A stretch of DNA of 64,000 nt from Fennellomyces sp. T-0311 (taxonomy: Eukaryota; Mucoromycota; Mucoromycetes; Mucorales; Lichtheimiaceae): contig JALLLT010000050.1 of assembly GCA_025266875.1 (NCBI GenBank), forward strand, positions 186,001 through 250,000, given 5' to 3'. Of the stretch, positions 12,923 through 24,870 are shown one piece after another (position 1 is the stretch's first letter; every line of letters starts with the position of its first letter). Position numbers and translations under genes: made by a program. The notes beneath the pieces were generated by a model that ran no database searches, was not told where the DNA came from, and saw only the letters and a program-made list of their open reading frames with translations.

Positions 12923-15900
12923 ATGGGAGACGCTAATGCATCAGGAGGTGACGGCGCTGCTGCCATTGGTACTGGTGATGGTAATATGGATGGTACGATT
13001 TACCACGGGCGAAATTGATTCATAGATGGAAACTGACCGAAACATTTATCCAGGCGGACGCAGGAGATCATTAAGCAGCTCAAGTGAAGCGGACTCTGCT
13101 GAACAAACGAGAAATCCCACACGACGACCACCATTGAACCGGAATGATACTACAGACGACCCTACAATGACGACTCGCAGCTCAACAGACGATGAAGGAT
13201 CACGCGTGACTTTAGATGGTCAGATTCCGGCTGAAGTTCCATTGGAAATATTAGCAGGTTGGTTTCCTAGTAGTCTCGATTTTATTTGTTTCATGAAAAC
13301 TTGAAAAATTCTACCTTGCTTTTTTACTACTAGGCAAAGGCCTCGTGACAAATTATGCTGATGATCAGTTTGATTGGGCTGGCGATGACGAAGATGATGA
13401 TCCAGCCGATAAGACCAAAGACAAGCAAAGCCAACCGGGCATTGTTTTGTGCTTATCACGGAACTCATCCTACATTGCATGGTCATTGCTGATTCTGTTC
13501 GCATTGATTCTGATTGCTGTTGATGTGGCAGTCTTTGTTGTATACGATAGCAATCCATCGATGGTCTCTTATAACCTTCAGTTATGGTTTACATGGGCTG
13601 CATTTATGTGGGTGATTAGCATGGTCCTTCAAGTTGTTGTAGAGCTGGTGCCATGGGCTATCAAACGCTTGGTCGGTGTGCTACGCCCGCAGTCAACTGA
13701 AGTGCTACGAATGCGTCTAGCGGTAAGAGCTATTGCGCTGGAAAAAATACGCTACTGACACTGCGATTTAATAATCTCTAATGTAGTACTACATGGCGTT
13801 ACGTCCGTTCATTAAACTACTTATGGTTTCTGCTTGGAACTGGGGCTCTTGGGCGTTTATCAGTAACATAATTGCACGCCCTGCAGATTCGGAGGGTAAT
13901 ACGCTGGAGAAGCCGAGTTACGTGGGCGTGCTGTACAGTATATGGCAATGCGTCTTTTTCGCTGCCCTCATGCTGTTCATTGAGAAGTTTTTCCTGCAAC
14001 TGATTGGTACGTCTGCGCTTAGTTTCCTTTTTTATCGACGGCCACTAACTTTTACTGTTTGTAGTCACGTCCTTCCACAAGTAATGTTCTAGGCTTTCCT
14101 TGTATCGTTGGGGATGCTAACATATTGTCATACAACAGGAAAGCCTACGGTGATCGCATTGGCACAAACGATCATGCACTTAAGATTCTTGACAGACTCA
14201 AAAAGACGAAACGAAAAGCGCCACAGGATTTCATTTTCAAGCGTATGCGCAGAAACAGATCGGATAAACCAAAGAGTCGATCAAACTCAGGAGACGAAGC
14301 TCCACCAAACGGCAACAAAACACAATCCATCATGCGAGCTGAAGACGGCAATAGAGGCAACGTCCATTTTCCATCACAAAATATGGACACCTTGATTGCG
14401 ATTCCAGCACTCGAAACTCGATCCGACGATGAGAAGCATGATATCGTAGAAATCGAAGAAAAAACGTCTCCGGAAAAGCGGACTGAAAGTCGTCGATCGT
14501 CGTCCGATTTCGTCACTAACTTAACTAGGCGTCTACGTGAAGTCAAGACGAACAAAAAGGCACCGCGGTCCACCGTGTCATCACCGCCACAAGTCGATTC
14601 GCCACCACCATTGTCACGTACAAGTACCTGGATGTCATGGCAAAGTGATGATCGATCGTTCCTCAAAACAACGAATAACACTGCTTCGATACCGGGTCGC
14701 CTTTTGAAAGGCGGATTTAAAAAACTACGTTCGCAATCGAACAACATCCAACCCCACAGTACTTCACACCAAGCAAAGGCACTCGCCAAACGTATCTTTC
14801 ATAATATCACTGGAACTTCTGGACGCAATACGATTAGCGAGAAAGACTTGTATCCTTATTTCCGCACGCATCAAGAAGCCGCTGATGCATTCCGACTGTT
14901 TGATCGCGATGGCAATGGTAATATTGACAAGAGAGAGCTCCGCTCCGCTTGTGTAAGAATCTATCGCGAACGGAAAAACCTTGCAACGTCCATGCGCGAT
15001 TTATCGCAAGCTACTGGAAAATTGGATATCATCTTGCTGGTTATTTTCACCGCTATCTGGGTATGTAATTTTTCTTAACCTATTCGGTGTTGTTTACCAT
15101 CATACGTAGGTTATCATTGTATGTGCATCGTTTGGCGTTGATGTGGGTACCCAGCTCATGCCCTTGTGGAGTGCATTCATTGCAGCTAGTTTCGTATTTG
15201 GTAACAGTGCAAAGGATGCGTTCGAATCGATAATTTTTGTCTTTGTCACAGTGAGAAATGACTGCTTTTCCTTTGTGTCGCCTAGTGATACTTACTATCT
15301 ACTATTATTAGCATCCGTTTGATGCAGGCGACAGAATTTTCATTGGCGAAGAGAATTGGGTTGTTGAGAACGTCGGTCTCCTGGTCTCTACTTTTATGTA
15401 AGTCGACATAGTATATGCATACGATTCGATCCACTTACGCAAACCAAAAGTAAATGGGATGGTTCCGTCGTTTATGCGAAGAACTCTGTGTTAGCCACAC
15501 AATATATCATCAATGTCCGCCGAACTGGCGTTACGGGCGAGACTATCGGTAAGATAATGTTTAAAAGCAAACAAAGCAATTTCTCTGATATATTTTCGTT
15601 TTCTCGAAAAGATATCCACATTGCCTTTAACACACCATCCTGGAAGATTTACCGATTGCGAGACCATATGATGGAATGGTCGAACCAATATCCTGCCTTA
15701 TATGTGGTCAACGGAACAACCGCCAACATTATTTCATTTGAAAACCAGAACCGCATCACCATCACTTTCTACTTTGAACATACGCAAAACTGGCAAGATC
15801 TTGGTGGGCGTTGGTTACGACATAACAACTTTATCATGGAGCTCAAGGAAGAGAGTGAGCGTTTGGAGATCAACTACGTCTTACCATCGCAACCTTTTGA

Positions 15901-16129
15901 GAGTTCACACCCAGACGAATGTCCACCTGAAACAAATAACATGGGTAGCAAGCGCTCGTATGGTCGCGAAGGTCTTCATACGCGACAAGGTTATCAACAA
16001 CAGCAGGACGACGAAGTCATTCGCGGTGCCAGTGGCCCGTCAGGTACGGGATCTAGTCCAGGCAGCGATAGTTCTGGAGCAGAAGCAGGCGCTGCTGCAG
16101 CTCTTGTATTTAGCACTGCCTCTATGTAA
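12923..16129 (+). CDS. EF-hand MscS-type mechanosensitive channel, copy B
   Basis: Complete paralogue of the channel at the left edge, about 880 residues. The first exon (MGDANASGG) ends at 12992; the second starts at 13054 after a 61-base intron. In order: acidic Ser-rich N-terminus; four N-terminal membrane segments (for example YIAWSLLILFALILIAVDVA and VGVLYSIWQCVFFAALMLF); a basic Ser/Pro linker; an EF-hand with a full loop DRDGNGNIDKREL; the MscS pore region (LDIILLVIFTAIWV, then ASFVFGNSAKDAFESI); and the beta domain with HPFDAGDRI. It ends in a Gln/Gly/Ser/Ala-rich tail. Exon 14065-14080 is only 16 bases and is conserved in copy A. By analogy with S. pombe Msy1/Msy2 it probably gates at the ER or cell membrane with calcium feedback through the EF-hand. 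Sequence similarity with copy A is very high in membrane segments and low in the linker and tail. Confidence 0.93.
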
Positions 16130-16896
16130 ATTATATAACCTTTTGTATTTTTATTCCTAAAAAGCAGCCATATCATGTTTCAGCGATGAGACGTTGTATA
16201 GTTACCTATTATTTGTTTCTGTTTTAGACAATATTTACCCTGATTAAAAGCTTTTTTTTTTTTTAAAAAAAAAAAGCAACATGTAAGCGCTTGTAAAAGG
16301 CTTCGTTAGACTGAAATGCCAGATGGAAGATAGCAATGGCTATCTATTTGCTTATAGTTACACTTTTTTTACTAATGCAATTGGAGACAAAGTGATATAA
16401 TAATGTGCATGTTCTCTTTGCATTCAGCATCCATGGGTCGGTATGAATAGAACTCTTCTGGTTTATTCGTGCTTACCGCCCTGGCGTACTACAGGAAATT
16501 CAGGATCCAATTCGCTTCATGTAATACTGCTATATAGAAGAGCTATATATGAGTTGAGATAAATTAATAAAAAAGGCTTGGCAGCACCGGAGCGTGAGAG
16601 GGACTTACTGATCTGGTCTAAAGTGCTTTTCTGTTGAAAATGGGTCACACGAAAAGGATACGTCGATCATGTAAATCGGCCAAGATATGGATACTCTCAT
16701 TACTGGTTCATCCATAGTTTTATATATAAGCGGAATGTAATGTAGCTACGTGCTAAAAGCGATGTTATCGTACTTGGATTGCCTTACAATAATGCTTGTA
16801 ACCATGAAATCAGAGACTCCGAATGTAATTTTAAAAGTGTGTGCGGGGGAGAGTATGCGCCGGTTTCGTAATCTTAATTAATAACGTTAATCAATC
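16130..16896. other. Intergenic between MscS copy B and PEX2
   Basis: Contains a 13-T/11-A run pair (16252-16275) and TATATATAAG near 16719-16728 as a possible PEX2 promoter element. No gene seen. Confidence 0.4.
16252..16275. repeat. T-run/A-run palindrome flanked by GC
   Basis: Thirteen T followed by eleven A, bordered by AAGC and GCAA, about 120 bases after the MscS copy B stop codon. It can fold back on itself. Probably part of the 3' processing region, or a slippage product; length may be affected by sequencing error. Confidence 0.5.
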
Positions 16897-18199
16897 ATGT
16901 TGCGCTCGCCTTCACAACCTCCTCAGCCAGAATGGAAGGCTAGCTGGGATGCTATACAACCGGCGTTACAGAAAGTACGGCGCTCGATGGCAACTGCTCG
17001 AACATCCCCGATCAAAGTCATGCGAGTTAGTCAGCTCGATTCAGATATTCTCGACGGCGAGTTATTCCAGATCCTCAAGGATCAGCTGTGGAGCGCCCTT
17101 TCTCTCTTCAAGGTAAAAAAAACGGCACGCAGCTTTTCATTTACGCTGGAGCACTCAAGTCCTGTCTTTTAGCCAACGTTCAAAGAGCGCTTCGAACCGG
17201 AACTGCTGGCAGTTCTGAACCTCTTCCTATTCAAACTGTCTGTATACGATTCTAGCGCCACTTATGGCTCTCAACTACAGAACTTAAAGTATCGAAATGA
17301 ATGGAAGCACGGGGGAGCACGTAAGTCACTTGAATGGCATCGAGAATTCCAGCAGCTGACAACGTTTTTGACATGTGAAAGTGGAGTCGATTGCTAAGGA
17401 CGCACCGCTAAGTCAAACACAGAAAGTGCTCTACGGCGTGCTCACGGTGGGAGGGCAGTATGTTTGGACGCGGGCCAACCGATACATCACAGCACAAGGA
17501 TGGGGTGAACTCGATGAGGTGAGGAAGTACCATGTGGGCACTTTGCTTTACTAATGCCATTTGCTCCATAGTCGGACATGCGCAACAAGGTCTACCGAGT
17601 GCTGCAGTCAGGCGAAAAGTACTGGAAGGCCTTCTCGCTCTTGAACTTTTTAATCTTTTTATGGAATGGCAAGTACCGAACCCTGATCGACCGCATCCTG
17701 GCGATGCGTCTGGTGTACGGAAAGAAGTCGCTCAACCGTCAAGTCAGCTTTGAGTTTTTGAATAGGCAGATGGTTTGGCATGCGTTCACGGTAAGCATAA
17801 GCGACTCAAAGCAACGGAATACGCCTGCTAACTCGAGCTGGCCAGGAATTCTTGCTCTTCCTGGTGCCGTTGATCAATGTCGAGAAACTCAAGCTCAGGC
17901 TCACGCGCGCACTCCTTCCCAAATCCTACCTCGTTTCGTCCAAGGGATTCGACCAGCTGCCCGACAACCAGTGTGCAATCTGTCATGACAACGCGTCAGC
18001 CGCCGAATCTGGCCCTGTTGGGCAGATCCAAGACTTTACGGTGCACAATGCATACGGAACCAGCTGTGGACACACTTACTGCTACTACTGCATCCAGAGC
18101 AAGCTTTCCATTTTCGGGGACGAGTGGCCGTGTCTGCGATGCGGCGAGAGGGTGGAGTCAATAAGCAAGTTGGTGGAGAAAGTAGAAGATGAAAAGTAG
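16897..18199 (+). CDS. PEX2: Peroxin-2, peroxisomal RING-finger E3 ligase
   Basis: PEX2 forms, with PEX10 and PEX12, the ubiquitin ligase of the peroxisomal membrane that recycles the PTS1 receptor PEX5. Five exons give a protein of about 357 residues, near the usual size. The N-terminal Pex2/Pex12 region includes VSQLDSDILDGELFQILKDQ and YGVLTVGGQYVWTR, followed by hydrophobic segments (SLLNFLIFLW, EFLLFLVPLINV). The C-terminal RING is complete: CAICHD, then SCGHTYCYYC and CLRCGE provide the C3HC4 ligands. The start ATG at 16897 is the first in frame after a stop-rich leader. It is convergent with TAF13, with 115 bases between stop codons. The b5-ACAD 8.5 kb away carries the PTS1 signal whose import depends on this complex; I infer no regulatory link. 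Confidence 0.95.
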
Positions 18200-18314
18200 C
18201 TTTATCGTTTTATATACACACATTCTAAGGCGGCACACGCTGCGCGCCATAGACAGTACCCTCTTACAACACACACACGTCCTTATAAAATCTCAACACG
18301 AATGTACAGACATT

Positions 18315-18812
18315 TTATGGGACTTCATCCGCCGGATCCATCTCCTTTTCGTCAAACAGCTGCTTTGCTCGTCGGATATCTTCGCTCATGTACAGCAGTT
18401 CCTCCACACGACCGATCTTCTTCCTGTCTTTCCGTAAGATATACTTGAAATCCTCTACACGCACTTTGCCGCGGTGTTCCGCTACTTTGGCTGCTTCTTG
18501 ACACTATTCCTTGTCAGTGAGTGCGCCTGTACTCTACTTACTCTCGCACCCGCATACCATTTCAGTGATATAATTGATTACCAAGTCATCCATTACCGCG
18601 ATGGAATCCGACGCGGGATTCGGGACGTCGCCAAAGCCGTACATAAGCAGCTTCACTAGGATTTCGAAATGAACAACGATTCGCCCGCGTCATGAAGACG
18701 ACCACTTACGATCTTTGGCGAACATTCCTCTTCGTACTGTTTTCCGGCGTCCAGGACCAGTTCCTGGCTCCTTTGCTGGTGGTGCATCCTTCTGCTCTTT
18801 CTGATCGCTCAT
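18315..18812 (-). CDS. TAF13: TFIID subunit TAF13
   Basis: TAF13 is a small histone-fold subunit of general transcription factor TFIID that pairs with TAF11. Three exons read MSDQKEQKD..., then RRGMFAKDLKLLMYGFGDV after an intron with donor GTAAGT, then DDLVINYITEMCQEAAKVA after a second intron with donor GTATGC. The histone-fold helices and the conserved segments GKVRVEDFKYILRKD and KIGRVEELLYMSEDIRRAK match TAF13 well. The N-terminal basic Pro-rich tail is short and the C-terminus ends DPADEVP. The gene faces PEX2 tail-to-tail. Confidence 0.95.
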
Positions 18813-21800
18813 GGGTGGGTATCGAGTACGGTGTAGGGCTAAAAGGCTGTATTTGAAAATGTGAAGCTCTAAAATCGTATTGCACATGAGTATGAGTGCT
18901 TTGGGATCAGTGCCTCTTTCAGGACAAGCTCCAGTCGGCCACTTTTTGATGAATACCCATGATCAACTACTAGCAAAAATAAATAACTTGCGTTGTGAAT
19001 GCCTGGAACAATAATCATCGCAACAAGTGTATTGCAAATGGCTAAGCTGATTTATCCAAATGTTCAATAGTCAGATCGTTCACTACCATTCATGATAACC
19101 GATTTCACAATATTTCACTACTGCATAACTTCTACTTGGATTGTTCTGCAATCGGGAATGGTTGCCGTTGTTGACCTTTGGAAGATGTGTATCCACGGAG
19201 CTCCACGTTGATATTGGAAAAGGTACCACATTATATGTGGATCTCCTCGTTCCAATTCTCCATATTACAGGTGCAAGTATCCTCAGGAGGTATTTCCTCT
19301 ACATTGTAAATGACTTCTTTCGTAGATTGGTATAGCACCGCCAACACTAGCCACCGTGGTAGATATTGCAGTAACAGTTTTATTTTAAGTACCTATTTTG
19401 CTTTGCGAAGCATAGGCTATCTAAATAAATACTTTTATATGTAGAACCGGAGGTAGGCTCTACCGCCGAATGCGTAGTATTGAGTATGGGACAGCAGTCC
19501 ATTGAAAAGGAGCTTATTGCTTTGAGTTGGATACGGAGAGCAGGAGACCGTTATAGCGTTGACTTTAAGTTGAATAGGAAGGAAAGGCCAAACGAAAACT
19601 CATCAAAAAGCGAAAAATCTTAGTATAATGGAACGGCACGTACACCAAACGCTATTATATCCGTCTCTAGGATGTTATGTTGGCAGGTTCTAACAATTGG
19701 TTTAGTTCTTCCCGTATTCTATATTATGAAATGCAGAAAACTATACAGTACTTACATATGTAATCCTTTTCTGTAACATTTTTTTTTTGGTTTCTTGATA
19801 GCAACACAGTTTGATGGGATCTTAATACCCGGCAATATTACTTTACCACGCTGTTTTGAAATCACGGTAACACGCTTTGCAACTAATACTTACACACGGA
19901 GATTCATATTGAAAGTAAGAGCATGGTATGTAGATCGAACCCTTCGATTTTCGCAGCTGCTCTTTAATTGTATGCAGGATGCGATGGGGTTCTTGTTAAA
20001 CTTCAGCCCCGTGTGTGGCGCAGGCAATGACTTTCTTTTGGGGAAGAATGTAATATATCGTCAGTCCGTCAATTGGAGTGTATCACAAAGATAACAAAAA
20101 CCATTTTTTCGTTTCCCGGGACTTTTCGTACTTAACTAATTCTATTATTGCAACCTACCCAGCTATAAATGGTATCGCGTACCACCCAATTACACATTGG
20201 TTGGTAAAAGTGGTTCGATGCTGCAAAACAACAAAAACAAAATCAAGTGTATTGACATCATTCGTTGAATTACCCTAGAGCTGGTAAGTATAGGATTGAC
20301 GAAGCTGTACAATTCAATAAATTATGACACAATGGATAGTTTATGAGTTCTGCTTTTTCTCGCCATATTTTCCAAAAAAAACCGTACTCGACTTTGATAT
20401 CTCAGCAGTAACCAAGTGTAGGCATCGAGGAAGGAGATATTGGGTAAAAAATAGAATGTCGCTGTCATCAATATCCCATGATGTAGGCAGGTGGATAATT
20501 CATTATGCCTTATTGCATGTGCAGAATATAACTCGAGGCAGACTAACACATTATATCATTCGTAACTGAGAACCTTTCCAATCTGAAACCCTGGCATTAC
20601 AGCTTATAAAGATCGCCTTACTTGGCTTTCAGTAAGGCGTTTCTTATAGAATCATTTTCTTTAAAAAAAATCGATAAAATTTGCATCAGTCCTGTCTCAG
20701 CATTTGTTTATTTAGTATACAACGATAGCGGCGTTCATCATAAACCCCAGGCTTTTTTTAGTGACAAATTTGCATCCATTATATTCTCACAAACCGAATC
20801 ACACTTTTGCTTATAGTCCAATGAGTAAAATTGTTATCTGTGGATACGTTACGAAGGGAACTCGTTTATCTAGAATTGGTTATCCTTGAAGGTGTATGCG
20901 TACCAAAAATATGATATGCAGGCTTAATGCTTATGCGATGCAACGCCCAGCAACAACAATGGAGAAATAATTTGTAACACAGCTAAAGTCATAGGATCAC
21001 CCCCGATCAAAAGTCCATAATTAGTCTATTGTCAATCCTGTTTCACAATGTGTAATCAGAGCTTTAACAACACCAGCGACTTCAGACCATCAGTTTTCTT
21101 TATATATTTGAATATTCAACTATACATTGGATATATATCGGTGTACACGATACTTAACAATTCACTGGTTAGTTATATTTGGCACGCTGTAATCGAATAT
21201 CATCAATTAACTTTGGCCGTAATTAAACTCTCTGCTGTTACACAACGCCCGTCACAAGCTAAAGGGTGGTTTTCATGTAAACAGAAGGAGGAAAGAGCCC
21301 TTTCCAAACAACTACAATGTCACGCTCCTTTCGAATCGCTCCTTATTTTATATCTTGAACCGCAAGTTCATTATCCAAAGCAAATGAGTAAATCCGTAAG
21401 TGTTGGACACTTTAATCTTATACACGTTGTTTTTAAGGGTGCATAGACAGGGTCAACACGCCCCAACCCTAATACTCTTCCTTATATTCTGTTCGTATTG
21501 GTGATCTATTTTCGCTGACCCGTACCAAATTCTGCTTACAAAATCATCAGCATAAAATTGAAGTTATTTCGTGTGAAGCTATAATTGGGTTACGAGCTCT
21601 TGTGGAAGGACAGGTGAACCAATTTGATCTGCATAATGGCGGCTTAGGTGTTTGTGTCATATCGGAATGACGACAAAGCAGGTGCATCAATGATGCTCTA
21701 ACGTTTGGATTGTAGCCACGCTGAGTATGAGTGGAGAAACGTTATAAAAATAGCTCCTTGCAGGTTATGTGGGACAAACCCCTTATTAGGGAAAAGAGGC

Positions 21801-21930
21801 TCTCTGAGTGTCAAGTGGCTGGTGCAGAGAGACGAATTTAGGGTGTGAGCCACAGTGATATGATGGCGCAATCAGAGAAGGCTGAAGCAACAAAAATAAA
21901 CATTGTCCTCCGCTACAGTTCCGTACCAAG
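18813..21930. other. Gene-poor 3.1 kb
   Basis: No supported gene. AT-rich with short frames only; the longest (21048-21446, 132 codons, ATG start) has no recognisable motif and an unusual residue mix. Contains the hairpin at 20614-20639. Confidence 0.45.
20614..20639. repeat. Perfect 9-bp stem-loop
   Basis: CGCCTTACT and its exact reverse complement AGTAAGGCG are separated by an 8-base loop (TGGCTTTC) and followed by TTTCTT. In bacteria this would look like a terminator; here it may be chance or a small-RNA or repeat remnant. Confidence 0.4.
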
Positions 21931-21938
21931 ATATAAAA
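21931..21938 (+). promoter_or_regulatory. TATA box of small WWE-like gene
   Basis: ATATAAAA, 74 bases before the ATG at 22012, in the right orientation and spacing to place a start site near 21960. Confidence 0.5.
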
Positions 21939-22011
21939 GAGCGCGACATTTTAATTGTTGCTTTTTTATCTTTATTTACAAGAAGCCAATTTATATAAAT
22001 CACCTTACGAA

Positions 22012-22248
22012 ATGGTCAACGCAACTGTGCAATGGGTTTACAGTGCCGGCTCTTCATGGGCCCCATTGGATCAATACACGCAACAATCTATCGAAGCCTT
22101 GTGGTCTCATAATGCCTGCTGCTGGCTAAATAGTAGCCCATCATTTGGTGGCCATGCCGTTTTCATCGACACCTCGGAATTGACAATTACATGCAGCGGT
22201 TATGCTTATACAATTGCACGTCGATACGAACATTCTTACAGACGCTAA
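22012..22248 (+). CDS. Small single-exon WWE-domain-like protein (78 aa)
   Basis: The whole protein fits the WWE pattern: an opening VQWVYSAGSSWAPLD with two spaced tryptophans, an IEALW helix segment, VFIDTSELTITCSG in the position of the third strand pair, and a closing Y-T-I-A-R-R. WWE domains in other eukaryotes bind ADP-ribose units (iso-ADP-ribose) or mediate contacts in ubiquitin and ADP-ribosylation systems. Here the domain is free-standing, with no fused ligase or PARP. A TATA box at 21931 and the compact single exon support a real gene despite its size. I infer the fold by eye; key ligand residues of characterised WWE domains cannot be confirmed without an alignment. Confidence 0.6.
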   Translation: MVNATVQWVYSAGSSWAPLDQYTQQSIEALWSHNACCWLNSSPSFGGHAVFIDTSELTITCSGYAYTIARRYEHSYRR

Positions 22249-23685
22249 CACAAGCAAAAAAAGTGCCAACACTTCCGACACAATCCTCATTCATATCTAT
22301 CTATCTAGATATACATATATATCGCTCCACTTATGCAATCTTTTATACACTAGTTTCTTAGATCATACGAATCATCTATATTTATTTGTAATTACACGAA
22401 TTCACACTTTCTATGCTCTTCATCACTGTTATGGTCCCTATGCTGTCTTCTTGTTTTGTTTGCATTTAATTCATAAATAAAGCTTAGCATGTTAACAATA
22501 CAATAGCGAATGATCCTCTTCCTCCAATAGCTGACTAACATATGACTGCACAGCGATTTTAAGCAGAGCAACATTAAACTGCGCTGCTTTAGATCGCCAT
22601 ATATACATAATAAACAGTTAATGCTATGGATAGATAAAGTTCTTGTAATCATCCAAATTCTGCGGTGGCTACATATAACTAATTTATATACATCTCAACT
22701 GTCATGTACGTCTTCGCGTGGTATTGTGTACTGTGGCGAATGACTATATCAAAATTTAAATAGTGCTCGTTTGACTTATTAGGAAAGAAATTGCTGGATC
22801 TTGGATACGATGGCTAAAAAAAGCATATTGCTCTAAGAGATAATGAAAACGGTGACTCATCATAACGATGTTTGTCAACCGAAACTAGTGTATAACGTGC
22901 TTTTACTAGCAAATCGCAAAATATACAAGTAAGTTGGGTATGCTCTATTTGCAGCAACCAGCAGAATTGCAAGCTGTAGTGCAGCTTTACCTACAAAAAT
23001 ACCACTTGATAGCTAATTTACAGCCCAAGAGTCTCGTCCTTTAGCTAAAACGAGATACACCGGAGTCAAGATGCATATGCAGGCAGTCATCCCCTCCTTC
23101 AAATTGAACCCGGCGCTGTAAACCTCGCAGGTGTCAATAGAGGCGCTGCATTCAATCCATGGGTTTCCATCATATGGTCTGCTTTAACTAACCAACAATG
23201 ACCATCATCTACGGTCGTCTCTATTTATGATACCTGTATGGCGCCCTTGATTGACACATTTAGAACATATTCAAACCGCGGTGGAAGAAAAACGTATGCG
23301 TTCCAACCGCACGCAAAAGTTGGCGGCTCTCCTCTTGTGCAGGACAGTTTCCAGGAGCATATTGATGGATCCTAATTGATGATTAAAGGTTGCTTTCGAA
23401 AGACTTGGTCGAACACAATTACACGTTGCTATCATCACCGTTGGATGCTAAACAACAAAGGGTCATTTTAGTCGTTGCAAAGAATTACAATGGTAATCAG
23501 CTTGAAAATATATGCTAATTATAGAGCCGATCGCATTCTCATCAATAGGTTTCATTCTTGTGTATGAAGCACGTATGATAAATCTCTGCTCGTGTGTGAA
23601 ATACGACTCTATTTTTTGCACCGGTGAATAGTTTATCCTGGGAGGCTTTGCTGAAGAAGATACGCAAGTGCTTCAGCACGAATGT
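22249..23685. other. Intergenic between WWE-like gene and transposon
   Basis: No gene seen. The stretch ends at the TTA target-site copy at 23686-23688. Confidence 0.45.
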
Positions 23686-23688
23686 TTA

Positions 23689-23712
23689 GAGCATCCTCAA
23701 CGGTCCGCGTAA
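23689..23712 (+). repeat. Left terminal inverted repeat of Harbinger element
   Basis: Exact reverse complement of 26470-26493 over 24 bases; similarity stops directly after it. Confidence 0.95.
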
Positions 23713-23759
23713 GTCCGCTGTTAAGTTAATTTTACAACTATTTTTTACAACATCCTCGT

Positions 23760-23775
23760 GCAACGGTTCGTGTAA
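23760..23775 (+). repeat. Left subterminal repeat
   Basis: GCAACGGTTCGTGTAA. It matches the reverse complement of 26385-26400 with one mismatch and resembles the inner part of the terminal repeat (CAACGGTCCGCGTAA). Candidate binding site for the Myb-like partner or transposase. Confidence 0.7.
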
Positions 23776-23882
23776 GTTGGCATTGTAAAGTTAAATGGTT
23801 CAACTTTTTGGCCAAAAAATTGTAAATTTAACACCCAAGCTGTCGCGCGTAAAATAAACTCTTTGTTTACTTTATCAACAAA

Positions 23883-24803
23883 ATGAGCACCCCCAACACC
23901 CCCAACTCCTCCACTGCCACTGTCACGGACGTCCCAGACCAAGTCCCTGAAGTGCGCACAGACGCTACTGCCAATGACGAAGTCAATGGCAATGGCAATG
24001 GCAATGCCAATGTCAAAGACAATGGCAAAAATAAGACAAAAAGACCTCGCAGTAAAAACTTTTCCAGGGAGGAAGACGTCAATCTTGTCAATGCGTGGCT
24101 CACGACTTCGATGGACTCGGTGGTTGGAACCAACAGAACGCGTGTCAGTCTGTGGGACCTCATCTATGAGAAATTCGTGCAGAACGGCAACCCCAACAAT
24201 CGTGGCGTCGACAAGCTTACAACCCGTTGGAACCTTATCTCCAGATGTTGCTCGTACTACTCTACTTGCGTCGCGAAAGTGGAGAACAAGTATGGGTTAA
24301 GTGGTTCAAACCTTACCGACAAGGTAAAATATCTGCTCTAAAGTGTGTGCTAGTACGACTTCCCTTTTCAAAAGCAAGCTGAAATCGATGCTGAATACGC
24401 CGCAGATCTCCCTACTGGCAGCTCTGAGGTATTCAGCTTGCATCACTGTTGGAGCATCCTGAAGGAGCACAACAAGTGGTTGGTGTACCACAAGGAGTTG
24501 AAAAACAAACCGGTGGATCCATCGACGGACAAGAAGCGACCCCTTGGCAACAAGCAGGCGAAAAAGGCCGCTCAGTCGACCAAGAAGCAACGTCTTGGTG
24601 ACGAAGAAGGTGATGACGACCTTCTCGAAGAGGTCAGGCCAATGATGTCTGCCGAAGAGCTTGCCATCGCCAAGAGCAACGAAGAGAGTGCGACGATGAT
24701 GGCAGAGCACGCCATTATGAGTGTGAGCCTGCAGGGCCTTGATGATGAGCAGCTCCTTTACTACAAGGCAATGAGAGCAAAGATCATCAAGAAGTATGAG
24801 TAA
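23883..24803 (+). CDS. Harbinger Myb/trihelix-like DNA-binding partner protein
   Basis: Two exons (23883-24323 and 24375-24803) give 289 residues. After a Thr/Asn-rich N-terminus with a short (NG)n run comes a basic segment and a Myb/SANT-like trihelix domain: SKNFSREEDVNLVNAWLTTS, then LWDLIYEKFVQNG and KLTTRWNLISRCCSYY, with the spaced tryptophans of such domains. The second exon has the SLHHCWSILKEHNKWL segment typical of plant NAM-associated/Harbinger partner proteins, a lysine-rich stretch and an acidic, Met-rich helical C-terminus. In characterised Harbinger elements this partner carries the transposase into the nucleus and binds subterminal DNA; that role is inferred here. Confidence 0.88.
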
Positions 24804-24870
24804 ACAGTAAAAACTTATTGCACTCAACTATAAGATAAAGGTATATGAAAAGGATGTGCTTTTAATTATT

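Noticed and set aside
14172..14789. 205-codon minus-strand frame opposite MscS copy B
   Set aside because: It is antisense to the well-supported channel exon; its Ser/Leu/Arg mix is a shadow of the coding strand.
20614..20639. Bacterial-type intrinsic terminator
   Set aside because: The sequence is eukaryotic nuclear DNA; reported only as a stem-loop.
21048..21446. 132-codon ATG frame in the gene-poor stretch
   Set aside because: No motif, odd residue mix (rich in Ile, Tyr, His, Asn), no TATA box or splice partner; chance is likely at this base composition.
24306..24827. 173-codon minus-strand frame within the Harbinger element
   Set aside because: Antisense to the Myb-like partner's second exon and intron; no motif.
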